From the NCBI GenBank assembly GCA_905220665.1, contig CAJNAR010000150.1, positions 558,001 through 622,000 on the forward strand: 64,000 bases of DNA, given 5' to 3'. The notes beneath the pieces are model-generated. The model did no database searches and was not told where the DNA came from. It was given only the letters and a program-made list of their open reading frames with translations. Source of the stretch: Albugo candida. Its lineage: Eukaryota; Oomycota; Peronosporomycetes; Albuginales; Albuginaceae. Each line of letters begins with the position of its first letter. Position 1 is the stretch's first letter. This document shows, one piece after another, positions 11,078-21,906 of the stretch. Position numbers and translations under genes: made by a program.

Positions 11078-13461
11078 ATGGAAGAAAATCAAGAATTAGT
11101 GGAGCGGCTTAAACAAAACGAGAAGAGAATCCTGGAATTGACGGATACCGCCGAAACGATCTCGAAAAATGTGGGCGACGCATTGCTCAATTTTGAGCTC
11201 TTGTTGGATCAACTGGACACGAAAGCTTCTTCAGCGATTCATGTACGTACGAACACTTGTTTGCGGATTTTTGGTATCCTTGATATACAACGGACTTAGG
11301 TGTGCTCGAATTTCATCATCCAACATCAGAATCAGTATGCTGACGCTTTGTGTGAAAGATTATGTACGGCATCCGATATGCTTCACTCGTCCAAGAGCAA
11401 AGCAAATCTCGTGTATGTTGCTCACGAGGTCGTGAAATTTGTTCGGGCGCACTTTCCGCAGGAAGAACGAAATGAAAAAATGAAGCAGTCGAAAGTTATT
11501 GTGGCGCTCGAAAAGGCCCTGTGCCATTTGATAGAAAGTCTTCCAGCTAAAGTTCTCGAGTCGGTCAGTGCAGTTGCACTCAACTCCACACTAAAGTTTA
11601 CTTAATTGTTCTTCTTTAATGTAGCCAAATGTGATTGCAGTCTTTGATTACTGGGACAAATGGACTCTCATGTACAGTCGAGCAAAAGTCAGCAATGCAC
11701 AGCTTTTGCATTCTGAAAGAATGAACGGCTCGAGCATGGATGGTACCTCTTCTGAGCCTCCAAGCGGCAAGAGCGGGGCCGGCCTTTCTTCTGTATCTAC
11801 CTCACCTGAAGAAACCACTTCTCCACTACTCCCCGTTGTCACACAAAGTGTTCGACCCGCTGTGTCTACTTTGATCGAAACTTTTAGCATACAAGCTGGT
11901 GTATGGGAAGTTTATTTGTCTCGTGCAACAGAAGTCGAACTCGATGAACTCAAGCTAGCCATGCAGTACAACTATGATTATCACACTTTTAATACATGGG
12001 AGGCACTTGTGAGCGGAGGATCAGGTAGGCGTAATGGCGAGTTCTTCTTGCATCATTACGTCAAGACCAATATACCAGCTCTGCTCAATCCATCCAAAGG
12101 AACTTTCCAGGACCACAAGCATGGCCAGCAGACAATTTCTCCTAAATCCAAGTCTGAAATCATGCTGGAATCATTCGTATGTACGTGGGACTTGGATGAC
12201 ATTGCTGTTAAAGCGATTATGGATGTTGAAGTCAAAATAATAGAAGACATTTGGAAGAAAATGGAGGTGAAGCAGTGCTTCAAACCATCAGCTTTTGTCT
12301 TCGGCACTGTGCGAAAAATCAAAACCAACCAATTTGCAGTCAATCCGAACGTATGCAAAATTATGGAAAACATTGGTAGCACTGGCGAAACTTGGGATGT
12401 AACAGCGATGAATAATCAAGTGATACGTGTGTTTCAGCTTGATAAAGTGGCTCGAGACGCGCTGCTCAAGTTGAATCGAAAAGAGGATTTATGTCGCATT
12501 ATCAAATCTCTTTGCGCTCGATGTCGTCAGCGTATGGTTGCGAATCCATCGGTACATGTCGTCAAACTTGTCAAAGCACTGGAGGCAGAATACAATCCGA
12601 AGAAAGGTTACTCGGTAGCCATGAGAAGCCAATTATCCAAACAGTTTAAGCTGTCGACGTCTGCCGCAGGAGAGAAACAAGAGTGAGTTGTTACTCCGTC
12701 ATAGTTGTAAGACACACTTACTGATCGGATTTCATTGTAGAAAAAAACGAAAGCTCGACAAGACAGGCAGCTTTCAAGCAAAAAGTGAAGTTTTGGAGGA
12801 AGCGTTTATCAAGCATGTTGAAATGAGTGATGCTGAGTTGGCTGCAATGAAGGAAAAGATTCCAAAGCCACCTCGACTTCGCTTCAAAAAAGTGGATCTC
12901 AGCACTGTTACACATCAAGAGGTTAATGAGAATGGAACAGTTGGCGTCGCGATGTCTGGAATTCCAAATGCGGGACGTGGTTTATTCAATCTCTCTGCTC
13001 ATTCTTGGCCAGCATTTTCTGTAGTTTGTATCTTTGGATCCCGCCGAATCTCACAAGAAATGCACCACGATGGACTCAACAAAGTGGCACGTTGTGGAGA
13101 GCTTGGTGACACATTTGTTATAGTGAATGGTGTTGTACGAGAAGTCGAGACATTCCAGATCCAATATGGCCATCGATTAGTCACGTTTGATGGTCTAGTG
13201 GACGCAGAAGGGTCGATGGGTGGCTATCCAAACGATCGAGTCTATCAGTATCCAGAAAGTATTTATTGGGATGCGTCGAGCTTTTACAACAACTGTATAT
13301 TAGTTCCTGGTTGTCTTATTGAGCCCAACGATACTATTGGTCCTATCCGTTTAGATCAGCTCTACATCGTCACATGGAAAGAAGTACATGTTCGAGAAGA
13401 GTTTTTTCTTGCATACGGAACATCCTATTACGAAGATGATTATGAAATTATAAAACGGTGA
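11078..13461 (+). CDS. CID/RPR-like and SET-like domain protein
   Basis: Four exons, 11078-11242, 11300-11563, 11625-12682 and 12741-13461, fit by phase and give 735 aa. After an N-terminal helix (about 1-45) comes a helical domain at about 55-160 (SNFIIQHQNQYADAL, SKANLVYVAHEVV, VIAVFDYWDKW). This has the layout of a CID, the domain that binds the RNA polymerase II tail. The middle is a Ser/Pro linker and a second helical region. The last 190 residues look like a diverged SET fold: NAGRGLFN near its start and the C-terminal block LYIVTWKEVHVREEFFLAYGTSYYEDDYE, as in the GEELxxxYGxxYW motif. The usual NHSC signature is not visible (FYNNCILVPGC is nearest), so methyltransferase activity is doubtful. 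The role is probably in transcription or chromatin. Confidence 0.6.
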
Positions 13462-13717
13462 CAGTAAAAAGTATCTATGTTTGCGTCATTGCCTCTCTCT
13501 CGTACACCTCTGATCTTGTTACTCTATTTGGTACTTCTCTACTCGCCTCTATTGCATTCTTATGCGTATAGACATCATGCTCTATACAGCTTCTACGTTT
13601 GACGTTTTCTACCTTGTCATCAATTGATACATAAAGGGCGCCTGCGCATCTCAGTTCACCGGTCAAAGTCTAAGCAGATCAATTCACTTTTACGGTCGCT
13701 TACAAAAAAATCGGAAA

Positions 13718-16258
13718 ATGACAAATCGTTCGTCTTCGAGCAATACGACATTTGTCACTGATATTGATAAGCGTATGAGTCAAACTCGCACTGTCTTGCT
13801 TATTTTGTGCGTTGGATACTTTTGCTTGTTTTGGCTCGCGCTGTTTTTGCTGTATTATTGGAGCCATTTATTGCGTTCCAGCGGTGCCCGTAAAACAGCC
13901 AGAAAGGTTGTATTGCCTTCATTTCGGCCACTTTTGTGGATTCTTGCATTGGTTTCACTGGCGAAAGCGATGTATCTCGGGTACGATGCATTCACATTGC
14001 CACTAAACTTTTTATTTACAAGAACTCGAGTCGAGCTCTACAATGCCGGTCGAAATTTCTTACTTTGTTTGACTCCTGTATTCCTCTGCCAACGCGACGT
14101 CGATCACGTAGCGATCACACGAGCTGTACTGTTATCGCTCGTTTTATCTGTCTATGACGTTCCAATTGTCTGGATAGTATGTACTTTTTGGCCTCACAAT
14201 CACGTCGTAGCTCATTGGATTCCATTCTGCACAAGGCTTCTCGTGACCTTATTCTATGTTGGTCTTATTGTGGCACCTCCAAATCGAGCATCGAAGGAGA
14301 CACTTTGTCACTATGCGTGTCAAGCGCTTCTTGCGTATTCACTTTTGGCTGCATACACTCAGCTTATTGCAGACGGACACCTTACAGCTGGGCATATTAT
14401 TCTGTTCTTACATGTTTTCTGTGAAGCGCTTTTGCCAATCTTCATTTGGCGCTTATTCAAAGCTGATACTGAGCATTGGAGAGCAGTTGGGCATCGGTGT
14501 CTGATACTGCAACATCAGAGTCGAATGAATACAAACAACAAACGAAGGTCTACTAGTGAAATGCATCTCACAATGGAGCTTTGCCCAGAGCAAATAATCG
14601 ATTTTTCTCACATAATTCGTCAGGAAAAGCTTTTTGATGAATCCATGGGTACGATGTATAATGGAATTTTGTACGGAAGCACTTCGGTTCAGATAAAAGC
14701 ATTCAGACCGATTGATTTCAAAGATGAAACCATTTCTTATTTTTCCCATGAGGCCGCTATCTTTGCAGGCTTACGTCACCCCAATGTGGCAAAATTCTAC
14801 GGCTTGTCAGTTTGTCCCCCATATATTTATTTCATTATGGAGCGCCATCAATGCAGTTTACATCAGATGATCATGTCCGAGACGAAGATAAAAGAAGCCG
14901 ATTCTAAACGTCAGCGGCTGCTTCTCAACTTGTGTTACATGATTGATGCTGCACGCTGTATTGCGTTTCTTCACAGTTTTTCTCCGCCGTTTGTGAACGG
15001 CGAATTGAATCCAAGCAAGTTTTTCGTCAGTATGGATAACAGAATCATACTCGCAGATTTAGGCATTTCAAGGACGCTCAATCAGGATCACGTTGGAATC
15101 TCATCGCATGATCAAAATATCTCGGAAAGAGCCTTTGCTTTCTTAAAAGCGTTATTTCTATCAGAAAGTAATTACTCGGACCATCTTTTCTCGAAACTGA
15201 TTCAAAATCAAGATGAACCATCACCCACAGATTTATTTATCGAATATATTGCGCCTGAAATTCTGGCTGCCAAGTCGTGGGCAAATAATAGTCCTCGTGA
15301 AGCAGACATCTTCAGCCTTGGAATGATTATGTGGGCAATTTCGCACCCTTCTGTGCATGCATTAATCAGCGATTCAATGCCACATTTACAGCAAGTAGCT
15401 AAAGGTCATCGAGCAGAAATCAGTCCAACCGTTCCTCCTCGATTAAAGCAGCTTATCCAAAAGTGTTGGGATACGAATGCTGCACAAAGACCTAATGCAG
15501 GTCAAGTCGTCAGAGAGCTGGAATCAATTCAGAAAAATATCTTAAGCCCTGTTGCAATGGGTTTGATGGACTCCATGATGCTACCTCAATGTGAGAACAA
15601 GGAGAATACAAGTAATGAAGAATATACAGCTGGGAAACGAATCATAAATCGACATAATGCGAAGAATGGTCACCGTAGCGGTAAAGAAAGCGGGTTTGCT
15701 GCGAGCGGTTTAATCAAGAAAATGATGCAACTTGATTTCGTTAATTCGACAGAGGAGGCGATTCGACTTGGGAATGCTTTCATGATGTGTGGGTTCTTAC
15801 ATCATCGACATCATATGCTCTCTTTTGAATATTCGATGGAGCCGTTTCACTTTGATCGTGAAAACCTTCAGGAATTCTACCGCATCTGGTGTACAGGGCG
15901 AGAACTTGATACGAACCGATCCGTAAAGGATTCACCAAATCGGTCAGAAGTAAGCTGTGGAAAGGCAAGAACAAATAAGGACATTCCCAAGCACGAGAAC
16001 TATGGGATACAGTATATCGAGTTTTGCAAGTGTCGAGAACTTAGCATTTATGGAGCAGAGATTTTGACTGAAATAAGTGAACAGCTGAAGTCTCCATATA
16101 TCGATATTGCATGTGAAGATGCTGGTCTTAAAGGTGCTGGGAGCGTGCAGTCTAATGAACTCGAAGTACCAGTTCTACATGAAATATATACTAGCACACA
16201 AACGCCAACTGAAAGAGCCTCATGGGGACGTAACAGGTTGAAGCTATGCAGCAAGTGA
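13718..16258 (+). CDS. 7TM receptor-pseudokinase-DEP protein
   Basis: A single 846 aa exon. The N-terminal half (about 25-250) has seven hydrophobic spans, from VLLILCVGYFCLFWLALFLL to LFLHVFCEALLPIFIWRLF, the layout of oomycete 7TM-kinase fusions. A TKL-like kinase fold follows. It keeps the beta3 Lys (VQIKAF, about 326) and Glu (SHEAA) but lacks the glycine loop, and HRD is replaced by NGE (about 427). DFG reads DLG and APE is kept (IAPEIL). The catalytic aspartate is missing, so this should be a pseudokinase. A DEP-like segment closes the fold region (about 675-715, EEAIRLGNAFMMCGFLHH). It is a tandem paralogue of the next gene, which has intact catalytic residues. A short Cys-bearing tail (EFCKCREL) matches one in that paralogue (DGMCECRKLG). 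Confidence 0.85.
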   Translation: MTNRSSSSNTTFVTDIDKRMSQTRTVLLILCVGYFCLFWLALFLLYYWSHLLRSSGARKTARKVVLPSFRPLLWILALVSLAKAMYLGYDAFTLPLNFLFTRTRVELYNAGRNFLLCLTPVFLCQRDVDHVAITRAVLLSLVLSVYDVPIVWIVCTFWPHNHVVAHWIPFCTRLLVTLFYVGLIVAPPNRASKETLCHYACQALLAYSLLAAYTQLIADGHLTAGHIILFLHVFCEALLPIFIWRLFKADTEHWRAVGHRCLILQHQSRMNTNNKRRSTSEMHLTMELCPEQIIDFSHIIRQEKLFDESMGTMYNGILYGSTSVQIKAFRPIDFKDETISYFSHEAAIFAGLRHPNVAKFYGLSVCPPYIYFIMERHQCSLHQMIMSETKIKEADSKRQRLLLNLCYMIDAARCIAFLHSFSPPFVNGELNPSKFFVSMDNRIILADLGISRTLNQDHVGISSHDQNISERAFAFLKALFLSESNYSDHLFSKLIQNQDEPSPTDLFIEYIAPEILAAKSWANNSPREADIFSLGMIMWAISHPSVHALISDSMPHLQQVAKGHRAEISPTVPPRLKQLIQKCWDTNAAQRPNAGQVVRELESIQKNILSPVAMGLMDSMMLPQCENKENTSNEEYTAGKRIINRHNAKNGHRSGKESGFAASGLIKKMMQLDFVNSTEEAIRLGNAFMMCGFLHHRHHMLSFEYSMEPFHFDRENLQEFYRIWCTGRELDTNRSVKDSPNRSEVSCGKARTNKDIPKHENYGIQYIEFCKCRELSIYGAEILTEISEQLKSPYIDIACEDAGLKGAGSVQSNELEVPVLHEIYTSTQTPTERASWGRNRLKLCSK

Positions 16259-16728
16259 TGCTGACCTCACTACAACTCCTTCCATTGAAGATTTCCATGG
16301 AAATTGCGCTACTCACCGCCATCAATGCCGCTGATTGTAAGATCATGCGGCTCTGAGCACCTCTATTCCTCATCACGAAAAGAAAATTTTTGATCTTCTG
16401 CCACATCTTTTGAGCAATTGCCTTCACATTTCTATTTGTTGCGAATGAGCGAAGTAGTATTACATGAATTCAGAAGCGGTTCCAAGTGTCTCTGAGCGTT
16501 TCACGATCTTTGTTTATTCGTTCCGGGTAACTGTAGTTGAGATGCTTTTCTTCGATTTCCGAGTGGCTTTCATCTATTTTAATTATGGAGACTGTGTAAC
16601 TACTTCCGTTTTATGATCGTATGCTTAGCGTGCTCTCATGACAATGAGACTGCATTTTATAGCGCTCATACATATTCTTAGCAGTTTCTCTCATTCCTGC
16701 CCCGCGAGAAACATTCCTGAGTATCGAG
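16259..16728. other. Intergenic between the tandem 7TM-kinase genes
   Basis: 470 bp with no coding signal on either strand. It must hold the 3' end of the upstream gene and the promoter of the downstream paralogue. No repeat was seen. Confidence 0.5.
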
Positions 16729-19209
16729 ATGTTGCATCCATTCTGGCCAAATTCGATTAGACGTCACTTATCTACAAACAATTCTGCGGCATTTACAAAT
16801 GTATCTGCTAGTGAAGCTGGTATAGCTGCTCGAAAAGAAGGGCTCCGATATCTTACAGAAAAGTTTCATGTTTTGCAAATATTTCTGCTTGCAGGATATG
16901 GTATTATGTTCACGCTTTGTGTGATTTTGATCTGCTACATGCGATACAATCGAAGTGTAGCATTTCGAGGTGATGTCAGTGCCGCACGGAAGATCATTCT
17001 TCCATGCTTTGAGCCTCTGTTATGGATTCTAGGCGGTGCGACCGGTGTATACACAGTCTACTTTTGCATCGCCTTGGCACAAAACATCTATACAAATGAT
17101 ATAGCAAAAGTCCCGACCGAAGTGTTTTACTCTGGTCGCCAATCGGTATTTCTTTCTGTCATAGTATTCATGCTTCAGAAAAGTGTATCTATACCAGCTC
17201 TGCAGCGCACAGTTATCATCACGTTTATTTTGTCCACGTATACCATCCCGGTCGTATGGTTTATGGTGTATCGTAGCGATGGGAATCAGCTGTATTGGGC
17301 AACGACAGTCTCACGGGCATTGTTGCTAGTGCTCTACACGTATGTGTTTATCAATCCTCCACAAAGAGCAAGTAAGCGAACCATTCGAGAATTTTGCTTA
17401 TACGCATACGTATATTATGCGCTTCTGTTCCTTTATGGCCATTTGTTTTATCTGAAAAAGCTGTTTTGGGGTTTTACCTTAACATATTGTAATTTATTAT
17501 GGGGATCATTGTGCCCGCTTGTGATCTGGCGTGTTCTGAAAGCAGACACAGAGTATTGGAGAGGGATGGGCCAACGAGCTTGTGCACTACAGTCTCTATT
17601 TCGACAAAAAAACAACATTCATGAGCTTATATCCTCACAGGGCTTGCACGTGTTGATCGAAATGCATCGGAAATTTATCATTGATTTTGCTTATTTGGAA
17701 ATGAAACAACGGATCGGAATTGGTGCAAGCGCGGTGGTGTTTAATGGAATTCTGCATTCAAAAATTCCTGTTGCGATAAAAGTGTATACACCATCAGAAT
17801 TTACAGAGGATACTGTTGCCCAATATTCTCACGAAGCCGCTCTTTGCGGCGCCTTGCATCATCCAAACATTGTCAAGTTCTACGGAATGTGTGTCTGCCC
17901 GCCAACGATTTGTCTTGTATCGGAACTATGTCAGGGCAGTCTTGAAGACGTAACTAGTGCCATTGCAAAAGGTCAACAGAAGGATCAACGACAGCAGTTT
18001 CTGATTGATCTTGGATATATACTCGATGCTACAAGAGCAGTAGCGTATCTTCATAGCTTCTCGCCTCCATTTGTACATCGAGACATCAAACCAGCAAATT
18101 TTCTAGTAGACGCAGAATGTACAGTGAAACTCACTGATTTCGGTGAATCGAGAAGTCTTCCACGAAGTCAGATCAATAAGCAAAATGGTTCTTTGCTGAG
18201 CACACAGCCGGACAATTCTACTTATAATGGGGCTTCCTTCCAATCTGTGACGGATCAGCGCTTCACAGATTCCGGAATGAAGCCTCATCGAGCAGCTATG
18301 ACAGTCCGAGGTACCGTTGACTATATGGCACCAGAAGTGATCAATGGAAAAGCGGGTTTGGCCACTTATGGCGAAGCAGCCGACGTATATTCGCTAGCCA
18401 TAACTATCTGGGATATACTATGCCCAAACAGCGAGAAATATCCTCGCGTCAATTGCAATAATCACATGCAGATTTTCCAACTGGTTGTGGATGGTAAACG
18501 ACCCATACTACCTTCTGATATGCACCCATCCTTAAGCGAGCTACTTCAAAGTGCGTGGCATCCGGATGCCAACATGCGGCCCTCAGCAGTCAAAATCGTT
18601 CGTATTTTAGAGAGCATACAGGAGGAAGTACTAGCTGATTTTTCCTCACAGATTGTTTCAAAAATCGAACAGAATGTCGGAACAAAAGCTGTCAATCATT
18701 CATCGCGGAAATGCTTTACTGGGTACCACGCTAGTGAACAACTTGTCGAATCCGGTTGTGTGGACGGAATTGGCGAAGCATTACGACTCGGAAATGCGTT
18801 TATGGACGCAGGACTCATTCACCACGTGAAACACAGCAGAGCTTTCGAATACTCAGATGCGACTTATTTTTTTGACGATACAAACATCCACTTGTGTCAG
18901 CCTATCACAGCGTCCAAAGTGAGCAGCAAGGGAAGCACCCGGCATTTGGCGTCAGTAAATGGCAATACGATATGCAGTCAATCGGACCATCATTCACATA
19001 CAATGAGTTTCCATTCAGATCAAGACTTGGACGGAATGTGTGAATGTCGAAAACTTGGACAAAAATTAGAGCCTGTCAAGGTCTCCCGCCGACGATTTCG
19101 TAAAAAATTAAAAGCGGTTTACGAGGAAAATATGCTGACGACTCGACTTCTTGCTAATGAAACCAGCGACTTTGACGACTTTGATCTATCCGCGCCACCA
19201 TGTGCTTGA
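16729..19209 (+). CDS. 7TM receptor-TKL kinase-DEP protein, catalytically intact
   Basis: A single 826 aa exon with the same architecture as the preceding gene. It has seven hydrophobic spans (about 50-285), then a Ser/Thr TKL kinase (about 325-620) and a DEP-like segment (about 680-720, GEALRLGNAFMDAGLIHH). All kinase motifs are present: glycine loop IGIGASAVVF, AIK (about 351), HEAA, HRDIKPAN (about 450), DFGE (about 470), and APE (about 535, DYMAPEV). I see conserved receptor-side motifs shared with the neighbour (CFEPLLWILGG versus SFRPLLWILAL; APPNRASK versus NPPQRASK). Fusions of 7TM receptors to TKL kinases are known in oomycetes. Ligand and target are unknown. The C-terminal tail is Ser- and basic-rich. 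Confidence 0.88.
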   Translation: MLHPFWPNSIRRHLSTNNSAAFTNVSASEAGIAARKEGLRYLTEKFHVLQIFLLAGYGIMFTLCVILICYMRYNRSVAFRGDVSAARKIILPCFEPLLWILGGATGVYTVYFCIALAQNIYTNDIAKVPTEVFYSGRQSVFLSVIVFMLQKSVSIPALQRTVIITFILSTYTIPVVWFMVYRSDGNQLYWATTVSRALLLVLYTYVFINPPQRASKRTIREFCLYAYVYYALLFLYGHLFYLKKLFWGFTLTYCNLLWGSLCPLVIWRVLKADTEYWRGMGQRACALQSLFRQKNNIHELISSQGLHVLIEMHRKFIIDFAYLEMKQRIGIGASAVVFNGILHSKIPVAIKVYTPSEFTEDTVAQYSHEAALCGALHHPNIVKFYGMCVCPPTICLVSELCQGSLEDVTSAIAKGQQKDQRQQFLIDLGYILDATRAVAYLHSFSPPFVHRDIKPANFLVDAECTVKLTDFGESRSLPRSQINKQNGSLLSTQPDNSTYNGASFQSVTDQRFTDSGMKPHRAAMTVRGTVDYMAPEVINGKAGLATYGEAADVYSLAITIWDILCPNSEKYPRVNCNNHMQIFQLVVDGKRPILPSDMHPSLSELLQSAWHPDANMRPSAVKIVRILESIQEEVLADFSSQIVSKIEQNVGTKAVNHSSRKCFTGYHASEQLVESGCVDGIGEALRLGNAFMDAGLIHHVKHSRAFEYSDATYFFDDTNIHLCQPITASKVSSKGSTRHLASVNGNTICSQSDHHSHTMSFHSDQDLDGMCECRKLGQKLEPVKVSRRRFRKKLKAVYEENMLTTRLLANETSDFDDFDLSAPPCA

Positions 19210-19377
19210 TCGTACTTAATCGAACAATACAAAGGACTGCATGTTCCTTAATTTTAGCCAATCATCGTATCCACACTCTAGGCGGTTGAGCACCAGTCGA
19301 GGTTTTCGTCGTCCCCTTCCTTGCGAAGAAAACTTACGAAACGGTGAAAAAAGGAACTTAAGCAAAACTAATTTGGC

Positions 19378-21789
19378 ATGAAACAAGGTTCGGGTAAACG
19401 TTTGAATGATAAACAGCGTATCGAGATCATTCAGTTATCAGAAAACAGTAAAATAACAAAGCGACAATTAGCGGATGATTATGGTGTTAGTGAAGCTGCA
19501 ATTCGAAAGTTACTTCTTAAGAAAGATGAATTCCTGAAACGATATTATGACGCGCCTGAAGAGCTTCGCGATCAACGGCTACGAGGCAAAAGCGCAACAC
19601 GAATGCTTGGAGGTCTAAGCAGTTATAAAAATGATTATATAACAAACTTATCAATGGACGCCATGAATTCGAATGGAAGTGCTCCAATGCTCGGTTTATT
19701 GTCGAATTCGGGAAAATTTGATGCCGAATTGTCGAATGCGAATAGTGCGATAGTCGCGGCAGCAGCTGCAGCAATGGGAAGTAATTTCACTTCTTTATCG
19801 TCGAGTAGTTTATATCCACAAAATGAGCCTTGGATGCAAGGATACCCGTTATTGATTGAAAAAATGACTCCATTTTTGCGTGAGTTTTGTCAGCAAAAGT
19901 TTTTTGACCCGACAGTGGCTGAATTACACGCAGGGACATCCCATTTGAAAGGACCGAACGAAGATGTCACAGGTCCAAATTTGATGCAAAAGACAGTCGC
20001 ACGAGTAGAAGAAGGAATGCTCGAAACTTCGGCTTGCACGACGGAGAATGATATAAGCCCCGGGATCGGTGTCGGAATCGACGGTAATGGAGTGCAAGTG
20101 TCGACATCGTCGACGACATCAGAGGTTTATGGCGATAATCCATCACTCGAGAATCGGATGTTGGACTGGATTGGGCTTGCACGAATGTTGAGAGATATTC
20201 GATATTCTCTTCATTGCAACCCAGAACTTGGATATCGCGAAAGGAAGACACAGTCTTTTATTCGGCATTTTTGTGAGACAGGACTGAAAATCCCAAGTGA
20301 AAATATTCAAGTCTTGGCGAATACAGGACTGGTCATTGATATTTGCTGTGATAACGCGATTGTCGAAAGTACAGAGAAGCGAAAACTTCCGGTTCTGGCT
20401 TTCCGAGCTGATATGGACGCTCTTCCTATCGAAGAAATGAATAATCATCTACCTTATTGTTCCCATCAGACGAAAGGAAATCAAGATGAAAGCCGAAAGC
20501 GAAAAAAAAGACGACATAGCTCTACGAACAATCCGGAATCCTCATCAATTACCATACAACTTGACGAGACGACTTGTCCTCCGTCCGATCTTGCAAACAA
20601 CTGTGACCAGTTGAAGACGACCTTGAACATAGAAAGCGATGTGGAATCGCCTGCCTCCGCACATGAAAAGCAAAGTATCGCAGGTCAACCACTCGAAAGG
20701 ATCAAAATTGAGTCTACAGCATTACACACGTTCAATCCCTCGTCTATGCGCGCTGATAGCTCAGAAGTTAGGCAAGAGGTTTCGGGGCTAGAATTGGACG
20801 AGATGCCACGAGCTGCAAGCGTACCCGCTGCTCACATGTGCGGCCATGATGGTCACATGACGATACTATTGGGTTTGATGACACTGATTGTTCGTCAATC
20901 ACATCTTCTGCCTCGCGACTCCGTCATTCGCTTTTTGTTTCAACCGGCTGAGGAAGGTCCCGGAGGGGCACAGCGAATGATCGAAGAAGGTGTCTTAGAC
21001 ATTGTCGACGAAGTCTACGGCTTACACAATTATCCCTTCCCACTGTACAGCATCCACGCAAGACCTGGACCTGTGATGGCGCATGAGATCGAATTCACTA
21101 TCAATATCCAAGGCATTGGTGGACATGCATCTGCTCCTCAAGATTGCGTAGATCCTGTGTATGTCGGCTCCACAATCGTGCAAGTGTTACAGTCTATCGT
21201 GAGTCGCTCCCTGTCTCCGACGGAAAACGTCGTGATTTCTGTCACACAATTTCAAGCTGGAGATACAAACAATGTGATTCCATCCATTGCAAAGCTCGGT
21301 GGCACAATACGTAACTTCGATTTGAAGCTTGCCGACTCGATCAAGAAGCGTGTAGAACTAATAGTGCAATCTTCATGTCGAGCGCTTGGGGCAACATGCA
21401 CAATCAGCTTTGTGGACGGTTATCCTCCGGTTGTAAATCCTTATCAGGAGACTCGACTGGTACAGCAAATCGCGCATGAAGTCGGATTATATGTGAGTCA
21501 AGAGGGTCTCCCATTAATGGCAGCAGAGGATTTCGCGTATTATTTACAAGAACGTAAAGGCTGCTTTTTTTTCCTCGGAACCAAAGAGCAGCATGATGAT
21601 CCCGTCAAACGAGCTCTCCATTCCAATCGATTCGATTTCAATGACAAAGCCACACCTTTGGGTATTCGAATGTTTTTGGGTATTATTCAGGCTCGTTTTC
21701 AGTGCTTTTTATATTCTTTGGATGAGATGCAAACTTTTCAGGTTGCAATGGAAAGGATTTTGGGCGAGCCTAATTATGCGATTTGCTGA
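19378..21789 (+). CDS. HTH (CENP-B/Psq-type) fused to M20D amidohydrolase
   Basis: One uninterrupted 803 aa frame. Residues 4-50 form a CENP-B N-terminal/Psq-like helix-turn-helix (KRLNDKQRIEIIQL, KRQLADDYGVSEAAIRKLL). A disordered linker with an Ala run (about 120-130) follows. From about 262 the chain is an M20D metallopeptidase/amidohydrolase like IAA-amino-acid or hippurate hydrolases: HCNPELGYRE, RADMDALPIEE (about 343), MCGHDGHM (about 487), QPAEEGPGGA (about 523), LHNYPF (about 549), GIGGHASAPQ (about 583, dimerisation domain) and AAEDFAYYL (about 716). The metal ligands look complete. Between LPYC (about 357) and HMCGHD lies an insert of about 120 residues with a basic RKRKKRRHS cluster. 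The substrate is unknown. A Met at 20158 (MLDWIGL) could be a separate start for the enzyme alone. Confidence 0.87.
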   Translation: MKQGSGKRLNDKQRIEIIQLSENSKITKRQLADDYGVSEAAIRKLLLKKDEFLKRYYDAPEELRDQRLRGKSATRMLGGLSSYKNDYITNLSMDAMNSNGSAPMLGLLSNSGKFDAELSNANSAIVAAAAAAMGSNFTSLSSSSLYPQNEPWMQGYPLLIEKMTPFLREFCQQKFFDPTVAELHAGTSHLKGPNEDVTGPNLMQKTVARVEEGMLETSACTTENDISPGIGVGIDGNGVQVSTSSTTSEVYGDNPSLENRMLDWIGLARMLRDIRYSLHCNPELGYRERKTQSFIRHFCETGLKIPSENIQVLANTGLVIDICCDNAIVESTEKRKLPVLAFRADMDALPIEEMNNHLPYCSHQTKGNQDESRKRKKRRHSSTNNPESSSITIQLDETTCPPSDLANNCDQLKTTLNIESDVESPASAHEKQSIAGQPLERIKIESTALHTFNPSSMRADSSEVRQEVSGLELDEMPRAASVPAAHMCGHDGHMTILLGLMTLIVRQSHLLPRDSVIRFLFQPAEEGPGGAQRMIEEGVLDIVDEVYGLHNYPFPLYSIHARPGPVMAHEIEFTINIQGIGGHASAPQDCVDPVYVGSTIVQVLQSIVSRSLSPTENVVISVTQFQAGDTNNVIPSIAKLGGTIRNFDLKLADSIKKRVELIVQSSCRALGATCTISFVDGYPPVVNPYQETRLVQQIAHEVGLYVSQEGLPLMAAEDFAYYLQERKGCFFFLGTKEQHDDPVKRALHSNRFDFNDKATPLGIRMFLGIIQARFQCFLYSLDEMQTFQVAMERILGEPNYAIC

Positions 21790-21906
21790 GCATTTTACCG
21801 AAGTAAAGCATTATAAGGAAGTAGAACAGATTGTTCTTGTGTTTCAGCTATTGATAAGAAAAGGCTTTTCGATGATTCATTCCCTTCTTTCATTAGGCTA
21901 AGGTAT

